DNA from: Velthaea sp965214335
GTDB lineage: Bacteria; Vulcanimicrobiota; Vulcanimicrobiia; Vulcanimicrobiales; Vulcanimicrobiaceae
Assembly: GCA_965214335.1 (NCBI GenBank)
Contig: CBDCBO010000005.1
Span: 1,291,567 to 1,355,566 of the forward strand
Direction: 5' to 3'
DNA: 64,000 bases
Under the pieces are notes generated by a model. The model was not told the DNA's origin. It made no database searches and was given only the letters and a program-made list of their open reading frames with translations. Positions 17,360-26,136 of the stretch are shown here, in pieces; positions within the stretch are counted from its first letter, which is position 1; every line of letters begins with the position of its first letter. The position numbers and the translations under genes were made by a program.

Positions 17360-18208
17360 ATGAACACCTTCGACGCCGCGCGATGGCCCGGATCGCGGCC
17401 ATTTTCGCAGCGCGCGCTGAATTGGGTCGCACGACTTTGGTTCACGGTGGTGGTCGCGGGCCAACTCGCCTTTGCAGCATACATTGTGCTGTTCTATACG
17501 CTCTCCGCGATTCACGGACAGCTCGGCGATCGCGCCAAGTTCGACAACCACGGATACGTCGCCGGCGATACCGCCGGCAACCTTGCGGCGGTGTCCCACA
17601 TTTTCTTTGCGTTTCTGATCAGTCTGAGCGCAGCGCTGCAACTCGTTCCGCAAGTGCGACAGCGGGCGCCATCCGTACATCGCTGGAATGGTCGGCTCCT
17701 CATCTTGGGCGCGTTCGTGGTTAGCCTTGCAGGCTTGTACATCATTTGGGTGCGCGGTGCGGTCGGCGATCTTTCCCAACATCTGGGAAGCACCCTCGAA
17801 GCGGCACTGATTTTTCTCTTTGCGGCGCTCGCTTTGCGCACGGCACTCGATCGAAATTTCGTCGCACATCAGCGCTGGGCGCTGCGCCTCTTCATGGTGC
17901 TGTCCGGCGTGTGGTTCTTCCGGCTCGGCATGTTTCTCTGGCTCGCTATCAACCGCGGGCCGGTGGGGTTCGATCCGGATACATTTACCGGCCCGTTCCT
18001 GACGATCTGGGGGTTTGCCTCATTCCTGCTGCCACTTAGCATGCTCGAACTCTATCTTGTCGCGCAGCGGAGCAGCTTCGGACACGCGGCACGGATTGCG
18101 ACTGCCGGACTCGTCCTTGTGGCGACGTCCGGCATGTTGGGTGGCCTATTTGCGGTTGCGGCGGCGGGGTGGTTACCCGCAATCCAACAAGCTTATGCAA
18201 ACCGCTAA
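17360..18208 (+). CDS. DUF2306 multipass membrane protein
   Basis: This 282-aa protein has about seven hydrophobic segments and the DUF2306 pattern: YTLSAIHGQLG near the first helix, AVSHIFFAFLISLSAALQLVPQVR, the VHRWNGRLLILGA motif with conserved His, and FVAHQRWALRLFMVLSG. Function is unknown; the His-containing helices hint at redox or metal binding. The start ATG 17360 precedes the first membrane segment by about 25 residues. It is the last large gene of the island. Confidence 0.75.
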   Translation: MNTFDAARWPGSRPFSQRALNWVARLWFTVVVAGQLAFAAYIVLFYTLSAIHGQLGDRAKFDNHGYVAGDTAGNLAAVSHIFFAFLISLSAALQLVPQVRQRAPSVHRWNGRLLILGAFVVSLAGLYIIWVRGAVGDLSQHLGSTLEAALIFLFAALALRTALDRNFVAHQRWALRLFMVLSGVWFFRLGMFLWLAINRGPVGFDPDTFTGPFLTIWGFASFLLPLSMLELYLVAQRSSFGHAARIATAGLVLVATSGMLGGLFAVAAAGWLPAIQQAYANR

Positions 18209-18338
18209 TTTGAGGTGATTGCAACTCACACCAGTAACGGCCCGACCAAAAGGAATCCCTTCCGTGCGCCTCGTTATCCTTCGACGAAGCTCGCGACCAA
18301 TTTGTTGGCGGTCTCGCCTGTCAGCCCGCACGGTCCAG

Positions 18339-18578
18339 CTAATTTGCCGGGGAGCCGGCGATTTTACCATACGTGTACAGAATAGTAATCCCATTGGAAG
18401 ATGACAGTTGAATGTTCGTCCCATAAGGATGGATCGTATAAATTTTAAGCGTCGTGTTGCCGCTCCACGATATTTTGGGTCGTGTAATTGCGCCTTCGTC
18501 GATAACCACAAAGATAAGCTCCCTGGTCGACGGATTGGATACATTGACCAAATTTACCTCATAAGACCCGAGACTCAT
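18339..18578 (-). CDS. small hypothetical protein, beta-rich
   Basis: This 79-aa frame has ordinary residue use (Ser/Thr/Ile-rich, few Arg), unlike shadow frames in this genome: LGSYEVNLVNVSNPSTRELI...GTNIQLSSSNGITILYTY. It looks like a small beta-sandwich fragment and may be the end of a longer lost gene. No family was recognised and no strong ribosome site was seen. The flanks 18209-18338 and 18579-18990 hold no supportable gene. Confidence 0.4.
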   Translation of the reverse strand: MSLGSYEVNLVNVSNPSTRELIFVVIDEGAITRPKISWSGNTTLKIYTIHPYGTNIQLSSSNGITILYTYGKIAGSPAN

Positions 18579-18990
18579 AATCCCATTTTCAATATCCTTC
18601 TGATGTGACCACGTTCCACTTTCCGTCTGACGACTTTAACGTTCGCATACCCGTCTTTGCGCAACCCGAAGAATCGGCAAGGGCTCGCACAAGAACGTAG
18701 GCGCAGGCTAAAAGCAAGACAACAAGGAGAATAAAGCCCGCTTCAACATGTCAAGGAGGCCTAATCATGTGCCCAACATTCTGGATGAGGAGACGCGAGG
18801 CAGTCATCATTTGCAGAATCCAGAGGCATTCTTTTGATACAAGTAATAACCCAGCATTGTATTTGAGACATTTATCGCAGGCAGATTAGTTTAAACCGAA
18901 TCGTAGGCGGTACCCGCTAGCCGGCTTGACATCCCGACCGACTTCCGGGCCAACGCAAACGCATCCTGAACTCGCAATATATTACTTTCT

Positions 18991-19322
18991 CCAAATCGCG
19001 ATCTTGGGCATCTCGCCGATGCCGAACCACAAATAAGAAAGGTTGTCATGCCCAGGTGCGGCAAGGTGCGGAACATTTGCATGAGCGGATCGACGGCCTC
19101 ATCGCCGGTCCGTGAAACCGAGCCAGCGAAACGGTAATATGGCCGAGCAAATCGCCCGATACGGTTAACGTCCACAAGGCATTATAAATCTGCCGATGGT
19201 GCAGCTAATTTATCGGCGAGCAACAAGCCTACGGTCGAGCACAGCTGCCAAATCGACACGAGCGCGAGCGGCGACACGATCCGACGCAGCGTCTGCGCGT
19301 CGAGGCGCCGGGAACGTTTCAT
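18991..19322 (-). pseudogene. ssuC: SsuC-type permease remnant, N-terminal part
   Basis: From ATG 19322 the minus strand reads a basic start, then RIVSPLALVSIWQLCSTVGL and KLAAPSA. After a frameshift comes NALWTLTVSGDLLGHITVSL, then DPLMQMFRTLPHLGM, then in a third frame LWFGIGEMPKIAI. These are, in order, the landmarks of a sulfonate/taurine ABC permease up to the middle of the protein. The sequence stops there; the second half is at 14851-15098. Confidence 0.8.
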
Positions 19323-19635
19323 ACGCAGCGCGCGCGCGAGCGGCTAGCTTCGTCTTGCATTGTACCTATTCGGTGAAGAGTGCGGCGCTGCGAGCAACAC
19401 GATCCACATGCTGCACGCTAAACGCCAAAGCTTTTGTCGTGCGTGCCCCGTCGGATGAAGGCCGCGGTCCCGGCAGCGATGTTTGCGGGAAAGCGGTATC
19501 GTTGGAACCATATTCTTGCTATGGATAACCAAAGCTCGGCGCTCACTTTTTTGGGCTATGGTCGAAAACATCGGCGCGGCCAACCCGGCGAAGAAAACAG
19601 CCTGCGAAGCTAGGAGTACCGGCGCGCGCGCATGG
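19323..19635. other. decayed stretch upstream of ssuC
   Basis: No intact gene is seen. One minus-strand frame (TKALAFSVQHVDRVARSAAL) could be the very end of a substrate-binding protein (SsuA type), which would fit the cluster, but the match is too weak to name. Confidence 0.3.
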
Positions 19636-20565
19636 TCAGCCGGGCGACAGCGACGCTTTGCGGCGGTAGCGCCCAGTCGTCGCGCTCTTGAGAAAATCGA
19701 TGAATTGCGCGGCGTTGGGCGGCAAAGCCGCTCCGCGCAGCGTCACGATCTCAAATTCGCGGCGCAAATCGGCGTCCCGAACTTCGACGGCATGAAGCCG
19801 TTTCTGCTGTAAGAGCCGTTCGACGACCAGCCACGACACGATCGCGACGCCCAGACCCGCCTCAACAGCGCGCGTCACACCTTCCAGACTTGGAACGACG
19901 ATCTTGGTATGGACGTGAACGCCCCGCGCGCCAAGAGCCGTCTCGGTCAATACGCGTGTCGGCGAGTTGGCTTCGCGGCTGACAAAGACTTCGTCGGCCA
20001 AATCGGCGGCACGCACCGTGCGGCGGTTCGAGAATCGATGACCTTTGGCCGGAACAATGAGGACTAAACGATCGCTGGCGAATGGGTAGGCGTCGAAATC
20101 CTCGTCTTTGGGCAAGTCCGAGCCAATTACGATGCTGACCTCACGCGAACGCAGAAGGGCGGCCAGCCGGGACGGATTATCGACCCGGACGTCGATATCG
20201 CCATGCGTTATCTTGCGCTCGAAGTCGGCCAGTAACGGCGCTAGCAGGTAGTTGCCGACCGTGACGGTCGCGCCCAGCGCTAACGCCTGCGGTTGACCCG
20301 AGGTAAACTGCGCCATTTCGCGTTCGAGTGCCGTGACGCTGTCGATGACGGCGGCCGCGCGCTCGGCCAGAAATTTGCCCGCACGGGTCAAAATCGGTCG
20401 TCGCTTCACGATGTCAACGAGCGAAACGCCGAAGTGCTCCGCAAGTGCGCGGATTTGCAGTGTCACGGCGGGCGGCGTTATACCAAATTCTTCCGCGGTG
20501 CGCGTGAAATTGCCGAGCTCCGCCAGCCGGACAAATGTCTGAAGCTGCGTGAGCGAAATCGGCAT
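19636..20565 (-). CDS. LysR-family transcriptional regulator
   Basis: This 309-aa protein has an N-terminal winged helix-turn-helix (LTQLQTFVRLAELGNFTRTAEEFGITPPAVTLQIRALAEHFG) and a periplasmic-binding-like effector domain (LALGATVTVGNYLLAPLLADF...). It resembles the CysB/CbbR side of the family. It is read divergently from cysteine dioxygenase with a 193-bp gap and stands upstream of the dead sulfonate genes. A role in organosulfur or sulfonate control is therefore a reasonable inference. It is intact although its likely former targets are broken. Confidence 0.9.
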   Translation of the reverse strand: MPISLTQLQTFVRLAELGNFTRTAEEFGITPPAVTLQIRALAEHFGVSLVDIVKRRPILTRAGKFLAERAAAVIDSVTALEREMAQFTSGQPQALALGATVTVGNYLLAPLLADFERKITHGDIDVRVDNPSRLAALLRSREVSIVIGSDLPKDEDFDAYPFASDRLVLIVPAKGHRFSNRRTVRAADLADEVFVSREANSPTRVLTETALGARGVHVHTKIVVPSLEGVTRAVEAGLGVAIVSWLVVERLLQQKRLHAVEVRDADLRREFEIVTLRGAALPPNAAQFIDFLKSATTGRYRRKASLSPG

Positions 20566-20666
20566 TGCGTCGAAATGCTTTCGCGGCTGGCGTCGGTAAA
20601 TACTGGCGATAAGCCGTTGACGGCCGATCTTAAGCTACAGTAGAGTAATGAAAAGGTGGCCTGTTT

Positions 20667-20681
20667 GGAACGGATCGTTCC
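20667..20681. promoter_or_regulatory. dyad in the lysR-cdo divergent region
   Basis: GGAACG-GAT-CGTTCC is a perfect 6-bp dyad with 3-bp spacer, midway between the divergent LysR and cysteine dioxygenase genes. It is a candidate operator for the LysR protein or another dimeric regulator. It does not show the plain T-N11-A form. Confidence 0.35.
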
Positions 20682-20758
20682 GATAGACGCCGTTTCGACG
20701 TTCGAAGCAAAGCACCGCAAGGGGGGCTTCGTGTATCTTACGACCCGATGTCGACGGC

Positions 20759-21313
20759 ATGTTTAACGCAGCGGTGGGAAGTGCGCGGCCGTGTAAAGCG
20801 CTTGTTGCGGATTTGCACGATATCGAACGCCGCACCTCGCCGCAAGCGGAGCTCGTCGCGCGCATCGCGGCTCGCCTGGCCTGCGCCGGCGACGAGCGCA
20901 CATGGCTTGTCGATCGGTTCTGTAAAGCCCAACCACAATGCTATTCGCAACAACTCGTGTATCTGGCACCCGACCGCGCCTTTAGCGTCGTTGCGCTAAC
21001 CTGGGGCCCGGGCGCGCAAACGAGCATCCACGATCACGCCGGCTGGTGCGCGGTGGCCGTGTATGAAGGCGTTGAAGAAGAAAAACAATATCGGCTTGAG
21101 AGCGACCGACATGGCCGCTATTTGATTGAAACCGGCTCGCGCTCGCTCGAACTGGGGCGCACCGTCGGCATCGTTGCCGACGGAAATGACATCCACCGGG
21201 TCGGTAATTTCACGCGCGATGTAACGATCTCGCTGCACGTGTACGGCGTCGATATCGCGCGCACCGGTTCGAGTATCAAATCGCGCTTCGACGCTCTTCC
21301 GGTGCGCGCATGA
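20759..21313 (+). CDS. cysteine dioxygenase type I
   Basis: This enzyme adds O2 to cysteine to give cysteine sulfinate, using one mononuclear iron. The 184-aa cupin shows HDHAGW (His91, His93) and the third iron ligand in DIHRVGN (His146). The ISLHVYG strand holds the usual Tyr of the active site. Cys97 follows the HxH motif, near where animal enzymes form a Cys-Tyr crosslink. The stop overlaps the start of the FAD protein by 4 bp, so the two form an operon for thiol oxidation. Confidence 0.88.
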   Translation: MFNAAVGSARPCKALVADLHDIERRTSPQAELVARIAARLACAGDERTWLVDRFCKAQPQCYSQQLVYLAPDRAFSVVALTWGPGAQTSIHDHAGWCAVAVYEGVEEEKQYRLESDRHGRYLIETGSRSLELGRTVGIVADGNDIHRVGNFTRDVTISLHVYGVDIARTGSSIKSRFDALPVRA

Positions 21314-22746
21314 ACGCGGTTGCAGAGTACTCCACCGTTGGCTCATTGCGACTTGATGTCGCTATTATCGGCGGCGGCTTCGCCGGTACGATGGCCGCCG
21401 TAAACATCGCTCGACTAGCGACCCGGCCGCTGACGATTGCGCTGTACGACCGTAGCGGTGCCTTCGGCCGTGGCGCTGCCTACAGCCCGCAATCCGACAA
21501 TTGCATTCTGAATGTGCGCGCCAAGGCGATGGGTGCATTTCCGGACGCCGAAGACGATTTTTTAGTCTGGCTGCGGGCGACCGGGTTCGGCGCCGCCGAT
21601 CCAGATGTCGGCGAACGGTTTCTGCCGCGCCGGCTCTACGGTGACTATCTCTGCGCGTTGCTCGCCGGCGCCGCTTCCGGCAATGCGACCGTGGAGCGGC
21701 GGTCGGCGTCCGTGACGGCAATCGACACTACCGACGACGGCTACGCGTTAACCGTCGCCGGCAGGACCGTCATGGCTCGATCGGTGATCCTGGCCCTGGG
21801 CAATCTGCCGCCCTGCGGCTTCGGCGGCGCGACGCTGGCGGCGGCGCTAGCGCGGCACGCGCGCAATCCATGGCAGGTCATTGCCGAGGAGCAGCTCGAT
21901 CGGAACGCCGACATCTTCATCATCGGCACCGGCTTGAGTGCGCTCGATATTCTGCTCGAACTCGCCGCGAACGGCCATCGCGGTCGGGTCACGATGCTGT
22001 CGCGCAATGGCCGCTTTCCGTTAGCGCACCAAGCTGCGAGTGAGTGCGCCGACGTGCCGGTTCTGGCCGGCAACCCGCGCGCCGTCGTTCGGACCGTCCG
22101 CGCGCTCGTGCGCGAAGGAGTCGCGCGCGGTTGCAGCTGGCAGGCAATCGTCGATGGTCTGCGTTCTCAAACGAATCGACTGTGGCAAAGCTGGTCCGTC
22201 GCGGAGCAGCGCCAGTTCGATCGCCATCTCGGGGCGCTGTGGGCCGTGCACCGCCACCGTGCTCCGGCCGAAACGCTCGCGGTCCGTGACGCGCTTGCCG
22301 CGGCCGGCCGGCTGTACGTCAAGCGCGGCCGGCTCACACAACTTGAACGTACGGGCGAAAAGCTGACCGTCGGGTTCGTCGAACGCGGCGCTACCGCTGC
22401 GACGGCCGTGCGCACCGATCTGGTGATCGACTGCAGCGGACCGCCGCGCGACCTCAAAGGTTCGGGCGATCCGTTGATCGAGGCGCTATTCGAACGTGGT
22501 CTGGTGCGAGCCGCACCGTTCGGCGTGGGGTTCGCCGCGCTGTCTGACGGCCGCGTTCACCGCACGTCGTCCGGCGCTGCGATATACGCCTTGGGCACAC
22601 CGTTGCGCGGAATGTTATGCGAATCGAGCGCGGTTCGTGAAATTCGGCAGCAGGCGCGGACGGTCGCGCTGGCCGTCTGCACCGACGCCGTGGTAAACCC
22701 TTTGCCGCCAACAATCATCGAGGAACAGCCGGCTTACTTGCGATGA
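21310..22746 (+). CDS. FAD/NAD(P)-binding oxidoreductase
   Basis: This 478-aa protein has a dinucleotide-binding N-terminus, LDVAIIGGGFAGTMAAVNIA, then YDRSGAFGRGAAYSPQSDNCILNVRA, typical of the FAD-NAD(P)-binding family PF13454. A second Rossmann site is IFIIGTGLSALDILLEL. The substrate is unknown. It is coupled (ATGA) to cysteine dioxygenase, so it may act on a cysteine-derived product or protect against oxidised thiols. Confidence 0.8.
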   Translation: MNAVAEYSTVGSLRLDVAIIGGGFAGTMAAVNIARLATRPLTIALYDRSGAFGRGAAYSPQSDNCILNVRAKAMGAFPDAEDDFLVWLRATGFGAADPDVGERFLPRRLYGDYLCALLAGAASGNATVERRSASVTAIDTTDDGYALTVAGRTVMARSVILALGNLPPCGFGGATLAAALARHARNPWQVIAEEQLDRNADIFIIGTGLSALDILLELAANGHRGRVTMLSRNGRFPLAHQAASECADVPVLAGNPRAVVRTVRALVREGVARGCSWQAIVDGLRSQTNRLWQSWSVAEQRQFDRHLGALWAVHRHRAPAETLAVRDALAAAGRLYVKRGRLTQLERTGEKLTVGFVERGATAATAVRTDLVIDCSGPPRDLKGSGDPLIEALFERGLVRAAPFGVGFAALSDGRVHRTSSGAAIYALGTPLRGMLCESSAVREIRQQARTVALAVCTDAVVNPLPPTIIEEQPAYLR

Positions 22747-22780
22747 GTCGCCGCGCCTTTCGGGGTATGGTGCACAGCGT

Positions 22781-23791
22781 ATGAAGCTCAATCGTCCAAC
22801 ATTTCTTACCGCGGCAGCGGCCGTAGCCGGCCAGGCGGCGTTTGCACATGCCACGCCGGCTTTTGCCGCTGCGGACATTCCGAAGCGGCGGCTTGGCCGC
22901 ACGAACGCCATGGTCACAATCGTCGGTATGGGCGGATTTCATATCGGCAAAGCGGATCTGCCGGCCGGTGATGCCGTCTCACTCATACATGCCGCGATCG
23001 ATCGCGGAATTACGTTTATGGATAATTCGTGGGACTATAATAGCGGTGCAAGTGAATTACGTATGGGTCAGGCGCTCAACGTCAACGGTTATCGCGATCG
23101 CGTTTTCTTGATGACGAAGATCGATGGGCGCACCAAGGTAGCCGCGCAAGAGCAAATCGATCAGTCGCTCTCACGCTTACTTACCGACCATATCGATCTC
23201 GTACAAGTGCATGAGAATATCCGCCCCGACGATGCCGAGCGTGTTTTTGAAGCCGGTGGTGCCATCGAAGCACTCATCGAAGCGAAAAAGGCCGGCAAAA
23301 TTCGCTTCATCGGTTTCACCGGTCATAAATCGCCGGCGTACCACCTGCACATGATCGATATCGCGTCGAAAAACGGTTTCACGTTCGATACCGTGCAAAT
23401 GCCGCTCAACGTAATGGATGCGCACTTTAATAGTTTCGAGAAAGCCGTCATTCCGGCGGCAAGGAAACTCGACATGGGCATCATCGGGATGAAGACGTTC
23501 GGCGACCATCATATCCTCGATACCGGTGCCGTCGAGCCGGTAATGATGTTACATTACGGTATGAACTTACCGATTACGACAGTCGTCACCGGCATTGATA
23601 AGCCGGCGATCTTGGACCAAGCGCTGACTGCCGCCGCGACGTTTCGGCCGTTGACCGAGGCGCAAGTCGCGGGCGTCCTCGCTAAGACGGCTGGGTTAGC
23701 AGCTAACGGCTCGACCGAACTGTACAAGACGACCCACATCTTCGATGGAACGATACAGAATCCGCAGTGGCTCGAAGCGGCCCGCGTGTAG
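22781..23791 (+). CDS. exported aldo/keto reductase
   Basis: This 336-aa protein has an N-terminal signal-like segment (PTFLTAAAAVAGQAAFAHATPAFA), then the AKR barrel. It shows RRLGRTNAMVTIVGMGG, the catalytic Asp/Tyr region FMDNSWDYNSGASE, Lys in FLMTKID and His in LVQVHENIRPDD. Exported AKRs of this kind are seen in several environmental phyla; the substrate is unknown. It starts 34 bp after the FAD protein on the same strand. Confidence 0.85.
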   Translation: MKLNRPTFLTAAAAVAGQAAFAHATPAFAAADIPKRRLGRTNAMVTIVGMGGFHIGKADLPAGDAVSLIHAAIDRGITFMDNSWDYNSGASELRMGQALNVNGYRDRVFLMTKIDGRTKVAAQEQIDQSLSRLLTDHIDLVQVHENIRPDDAERVFEAGGAIEALIEAKKAGKIRFIGFTGHKSPAYHLHMIDIASKNGFTFDTVQMPLNVMDAHFNSFEKAVIPAARKLDMGIIGMKTFGDHHILDTGAVEPVMMLHYGMNLPITTVVTGIDKPAILDQALTAAATFRPLTEAQVAGVLAKTAGLAANGSTELYKTTHIFDGTIQNPQWLEAARV

Positions 23792-23834
23792 GCTTTCGCG
23801 ACGACGTTTATTCGGGCGCCAAGCGTGGAACGCT

Positions 23835-24305
23835 ATGCGCATTATGGATCAGACGACTGTAAACAACGTTGCGACCAACGTGGTCGCAACGTCCAAAAGC
23901 TTGATTGCTCGCCAGATCGACCAACAGGCTCACGCATTAGGAGGTCGCGTTTCGCAAACGGCGCGCGATCTCGATTCCGTTGGAAAGCAACTGCGCGCAA
24001 GCGACACGATTTCGAGTGCTGCGAGCGTTGCCGAATGGGCCGCACAATACGTGCGCGGGATCGGCGAGTACCTTACGAGCGGCGACACGGATCGCTTCAT
24101 CAGTGATGTCGAAACGTTCGGACGTGAACGCCCACTGGCTGTAGCCGCCTCGGCAGCGGCACTCGGTTTTGCGGCGGCGCGCGTTGTGAAGTCATCCAGT
24201 GCCCGGCGCTTCTACTACCCGCAATACGGTGGCCGCTACGAAGGCGGCGATAGCTACGATCGAGCTAGTGGCTCGGATATTTCGCGCCCGGGTCAAATGC
24301 CATGA
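23835..24305 (+). CDS. hypothetical membrane-associated protein
   Basis: This 156-aa protein begins with long polar helices (TTVNNVATNVVATSKSLIAR...) followed by a short hydrophobic helix PLAVAASAAALGFAAARVV and a Tyr/Gly-rich tail. It resembles DUF883/YqjD-like small envelope proteins in layout. ATG 23844 is an alternative start. The next gene starts 4 bp before its stop, and three genes run in series (this, holin-X, DUF3618). Confidence 0.6.
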   Translation: MRIMDQTTVNNVATNVVATSKSLIARQIDQQAHALGGRVSQTARDLDSVGKQLRASDTISSAASVAEWAAQYVRGIGEYLTSGDTDRFISDVETFGRERPLAVAASAAALGFAAARVVKSSSARRFYYPQYGGRYEGGDSYDRASGSDISRPGQMP

Positions 24306-24721
24306 CCGACCACCGGACGCAGATCCTACGGGACGAGTCGATTCCGCAACTGCTGCGTCAACTCTCGGGCGAGACGACGACGCTGATGCGGCAAGAAATC
24401 GAACTTGCGAAAACCGAAGTCAACGGTAAGATCACGGCGCTGACCGCGGGGGCGCGCGACTTCTCGATCGCGGCGGTATTCGGAATCGGCGCGTTCGCAG
24501 CACTCACCGTCGCATTCATCGCTGCGCTGGCGCTGGTGCTCCCCGTTTGGTGCGCCGCACTTATCACGACGGTGCTTTATGCGGTGGTTGCATTTGTCGC
24601 GTTTTCGCGTGGTCGATCTGACGTGTCGAAGGCGTCGCCGCTGGTTCCCCAACAAACTGCGCAGACCGTAAAGGATGATATCGAATGGGTAAAGACGCGG
24701 ACACCATCAAGCTCGAAATAG
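24302..24721 (+). CDS. phage holin family (holin-X/DUF1469) protein
   Basis: This 139-aa protein opens with an amphipathic helix rich in acidic residues (SGETTTLMRQEIELAKTEVNGK) and continues with two membrane segments (AAVFGIGAFAALTVAFIAALALVLPVW and AALITTVLYAVVAFVAF). This is the Actinobacterial Holin-X/DUF1469 layout. In bacteria such proteins are usually chromosomal envelope proteins and not lysis factors. It overlaps both neighbours (4 bp and 37 bp), so this is a tight operon. Confidence 0.8.
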   Translation: MTDHRTQILRDESIPQLLRQLSGETTTLMRQEIELAKTEVNGKITALTAGARDFSIAAVFGIGAFAALTVAFIAALALVLPVWCAALITTVLYAVVAFVAFSRGRSDVSKASPLVPQQTAQTVKDDIEWVKTRTPSSSK

Positions 24722-25293
24722 AGCAGACGCGCGCACGCATGAACGACACGGTCGAAGCTCTCGGCTACAAGGCTGACGTTGGTTCGCGCGTTCGTGAAGG
24801 CGTGCAGAGCCAAGCGGACTCGGTGAAAGATGCCATCGGCGATGTGGTGAAAAATGTCAAGACGGCAGTCGTGGGCGCCGGTCAGACAATGAATGGTGCC
24901 GTTGCCGAGACGGCCCGCGGCGGATTCGATTCAGTCGGAAGCCTGAACGAGTCGCTGCGTAGCGCCTTGCCGAATGTGGACGTTGCCGGCAATACCAGCC
25001 GGGCGGTTGGAATCGTCAAAGAAAATCCGATCGGTCTTGCACTGGCGTCACTCGCGATCGGTTTCCTAGTCGGCTCGCTCGTGCCGGTATCGGAAATCGA
25101 GCGTAAGCAATTACAGCCACTGCGCGATAAAGTGGTCGACCAAGCGCAGCATGTTACGCAAGATTTGGTCGCTGCCGGTAAGGCGGTGATAACGGAGACC
25201 GCGCAAAGCGTCTTCGATACGGCTCGCTCTTCAGCGCAGACGCATGCAAGCCAAGTGGTAGCGGCGGCAAAAGACCGAGCGGAGCAAAGTTAG
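24685..25293 (+). CDS. DUF3618 membrane-associated protein
   Basis: This 202-aa protein begins with the DUF3618 motif IEQTRARMNDTVEALGYKADVGSRVREGV, continues with a long polar helix, then a single membrane segment (IGLALASLAIGFLVGSLVPV) and a C-terminal helix. The family is often found next to holin-X genes, as here. It probably lines the inner face of the membrane; the function is unknown. Confidence 0.8.
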   Translation: MGKDADTIKLEIEQTRARMNDTVEALGYKADVGSRVREGVQSQADSVKDAIGDVVKNVKTAVVGAGQTMNGAVAETARGGFDSVGSLNESLRSALPNVDVAGNTSRAVGIVKENPIGLALASLAIGFLVGSLVPVSEIERKQLQPLRDKVVDQAQHVTQDLVAAGKAVITETAQSVFDTARSSAQTHASQVVAAAKDRAEQS

Positions 25294-25370
25294 CAGAGGG
25301 AGTATAATGCTGCACCCTGGCGCAGGTTGCACCCGCGCCTCCAAGAATTACTCGGAACCAAGCGTGACGA

Positions 25371-25396
25371 CTGGCCGCAATCTACACTGCGGCCGG
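25371..25396. repeat. GC-rich hairpin
   Basis: GGCCGCA (25373-25379) pairs with TGCGGCC (25388-25394) around an 8-nt loop, extended by two further pairs. It lies between DUF3618 and the next small gene. No T-run follows, so an intrinsic terminator is uncertain. Confidence 0.35.
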
Positions 25397-25422
25397 TCGG
25401 GGCACGCTAATTAAGGAACCGT

Positions 25423-25641
25423 GTGCGCTACAAATCGATCTACTCAGTATCGTTTGACGCCGACGACGATGAGGCGGCACAGGGCATCGCTCGCAATCAT
25501 CACGAACACATTAGGGACGATTTACGCGTTGAGGGGGCCGACCATCCGCACATGGTGACGCTCGAGGAGTTATTGGCGATCGATGCGAGCGGTTCGCGCA
25601 AAGTCTTGGCGCAACGTGCGTCTAAACCGATCAGCGATTAA
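25423..25641 (+). CDS. small hypothetical protein
   Basis: This 72-aa acidic protein (RYKSIYSVSFDADDDEAAQGIARNH...) has a GTG start and an AAGGAA ribosome site 5-10 nt upstream. No family was recognised; it looks like a small alpha/beta domain. It stands alone after the DUF3618 operon. Confidence 0.55.
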   Translation: MRYKSIYSVSFDADDDEAAQGIARNHHEHIRDDLRVEGADHPHMVTLEELLAIDASGSRKVLAQRASKPISD

Positions 25642-26136
25642 CTGTTGATTTGGGTCGTCCGTAATGCCGGCACGTTGCAGTACCGGGCATCGAATAGTAG
25701 AATAGATGACTGCCAGATGTTTTCTCGGTACCAGAATTGCTGCCAAACGACGTGATAGCCTTATGTGATTGAGCCGGCCGAAGTGAGCCGAGCGATCAGG
25801 CGTAGGCGCGCGTAAGCTGAGTGGATTGTGGCTGGTTCGAGCGAATCGTTCGCGCCCTAACCGTTCTTAAAGCTAATATGCGCAAGCTTTATAGCGTTTT
25901 CGGCCGGTGATGCGATGGGCCAGTTTGAATGCCTGCAGCGCAATAATTGCGTCGGCGTACACGACTGCCCCAAATACGAGCGGTCGCATTATAACGTAGA
26001 TTGGATTGCCGGGCTCGGGCGGCACTCTAACCAACGGCTCATTTGTTTGCGACCGGAAGGCGAAGGCGTGCATTAGAAGTTGCGTGTGGGTCGGACGCTA
26101 GGTGAACTGGACGGCAACCTGTTGCGTTAGAGCAGC
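25642..26136. other. mostly non-coding stretch
   Basis: The only coding candidate is a weak minus-strand frame at 25873-26073 (66 aa with one hydrophobic stretch, VIMRPLVFGAVVYADAIIALQAF), which has reasonable composition but no ribosome site I can see. No repeat was noted. Confidence 0.35.

Larger units (their letters stand above)
15099..18990. mobile_element. 3.9-kb serine-recombinase island inserted in ssuC
   Basis: The two halves of the ssuC remnant meet at residues KIAI | LVAF when this segment is removed, which defines the insertion to within a few bases. It contains a serine recombinase, a small coupled gene, a P-loop kinase-like gene, a DUF2306 membrane protein and a small hypothetical gene. 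I found no convincing terminal inverted repeats or target duplication at the junctions. Confidence 0.6.
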
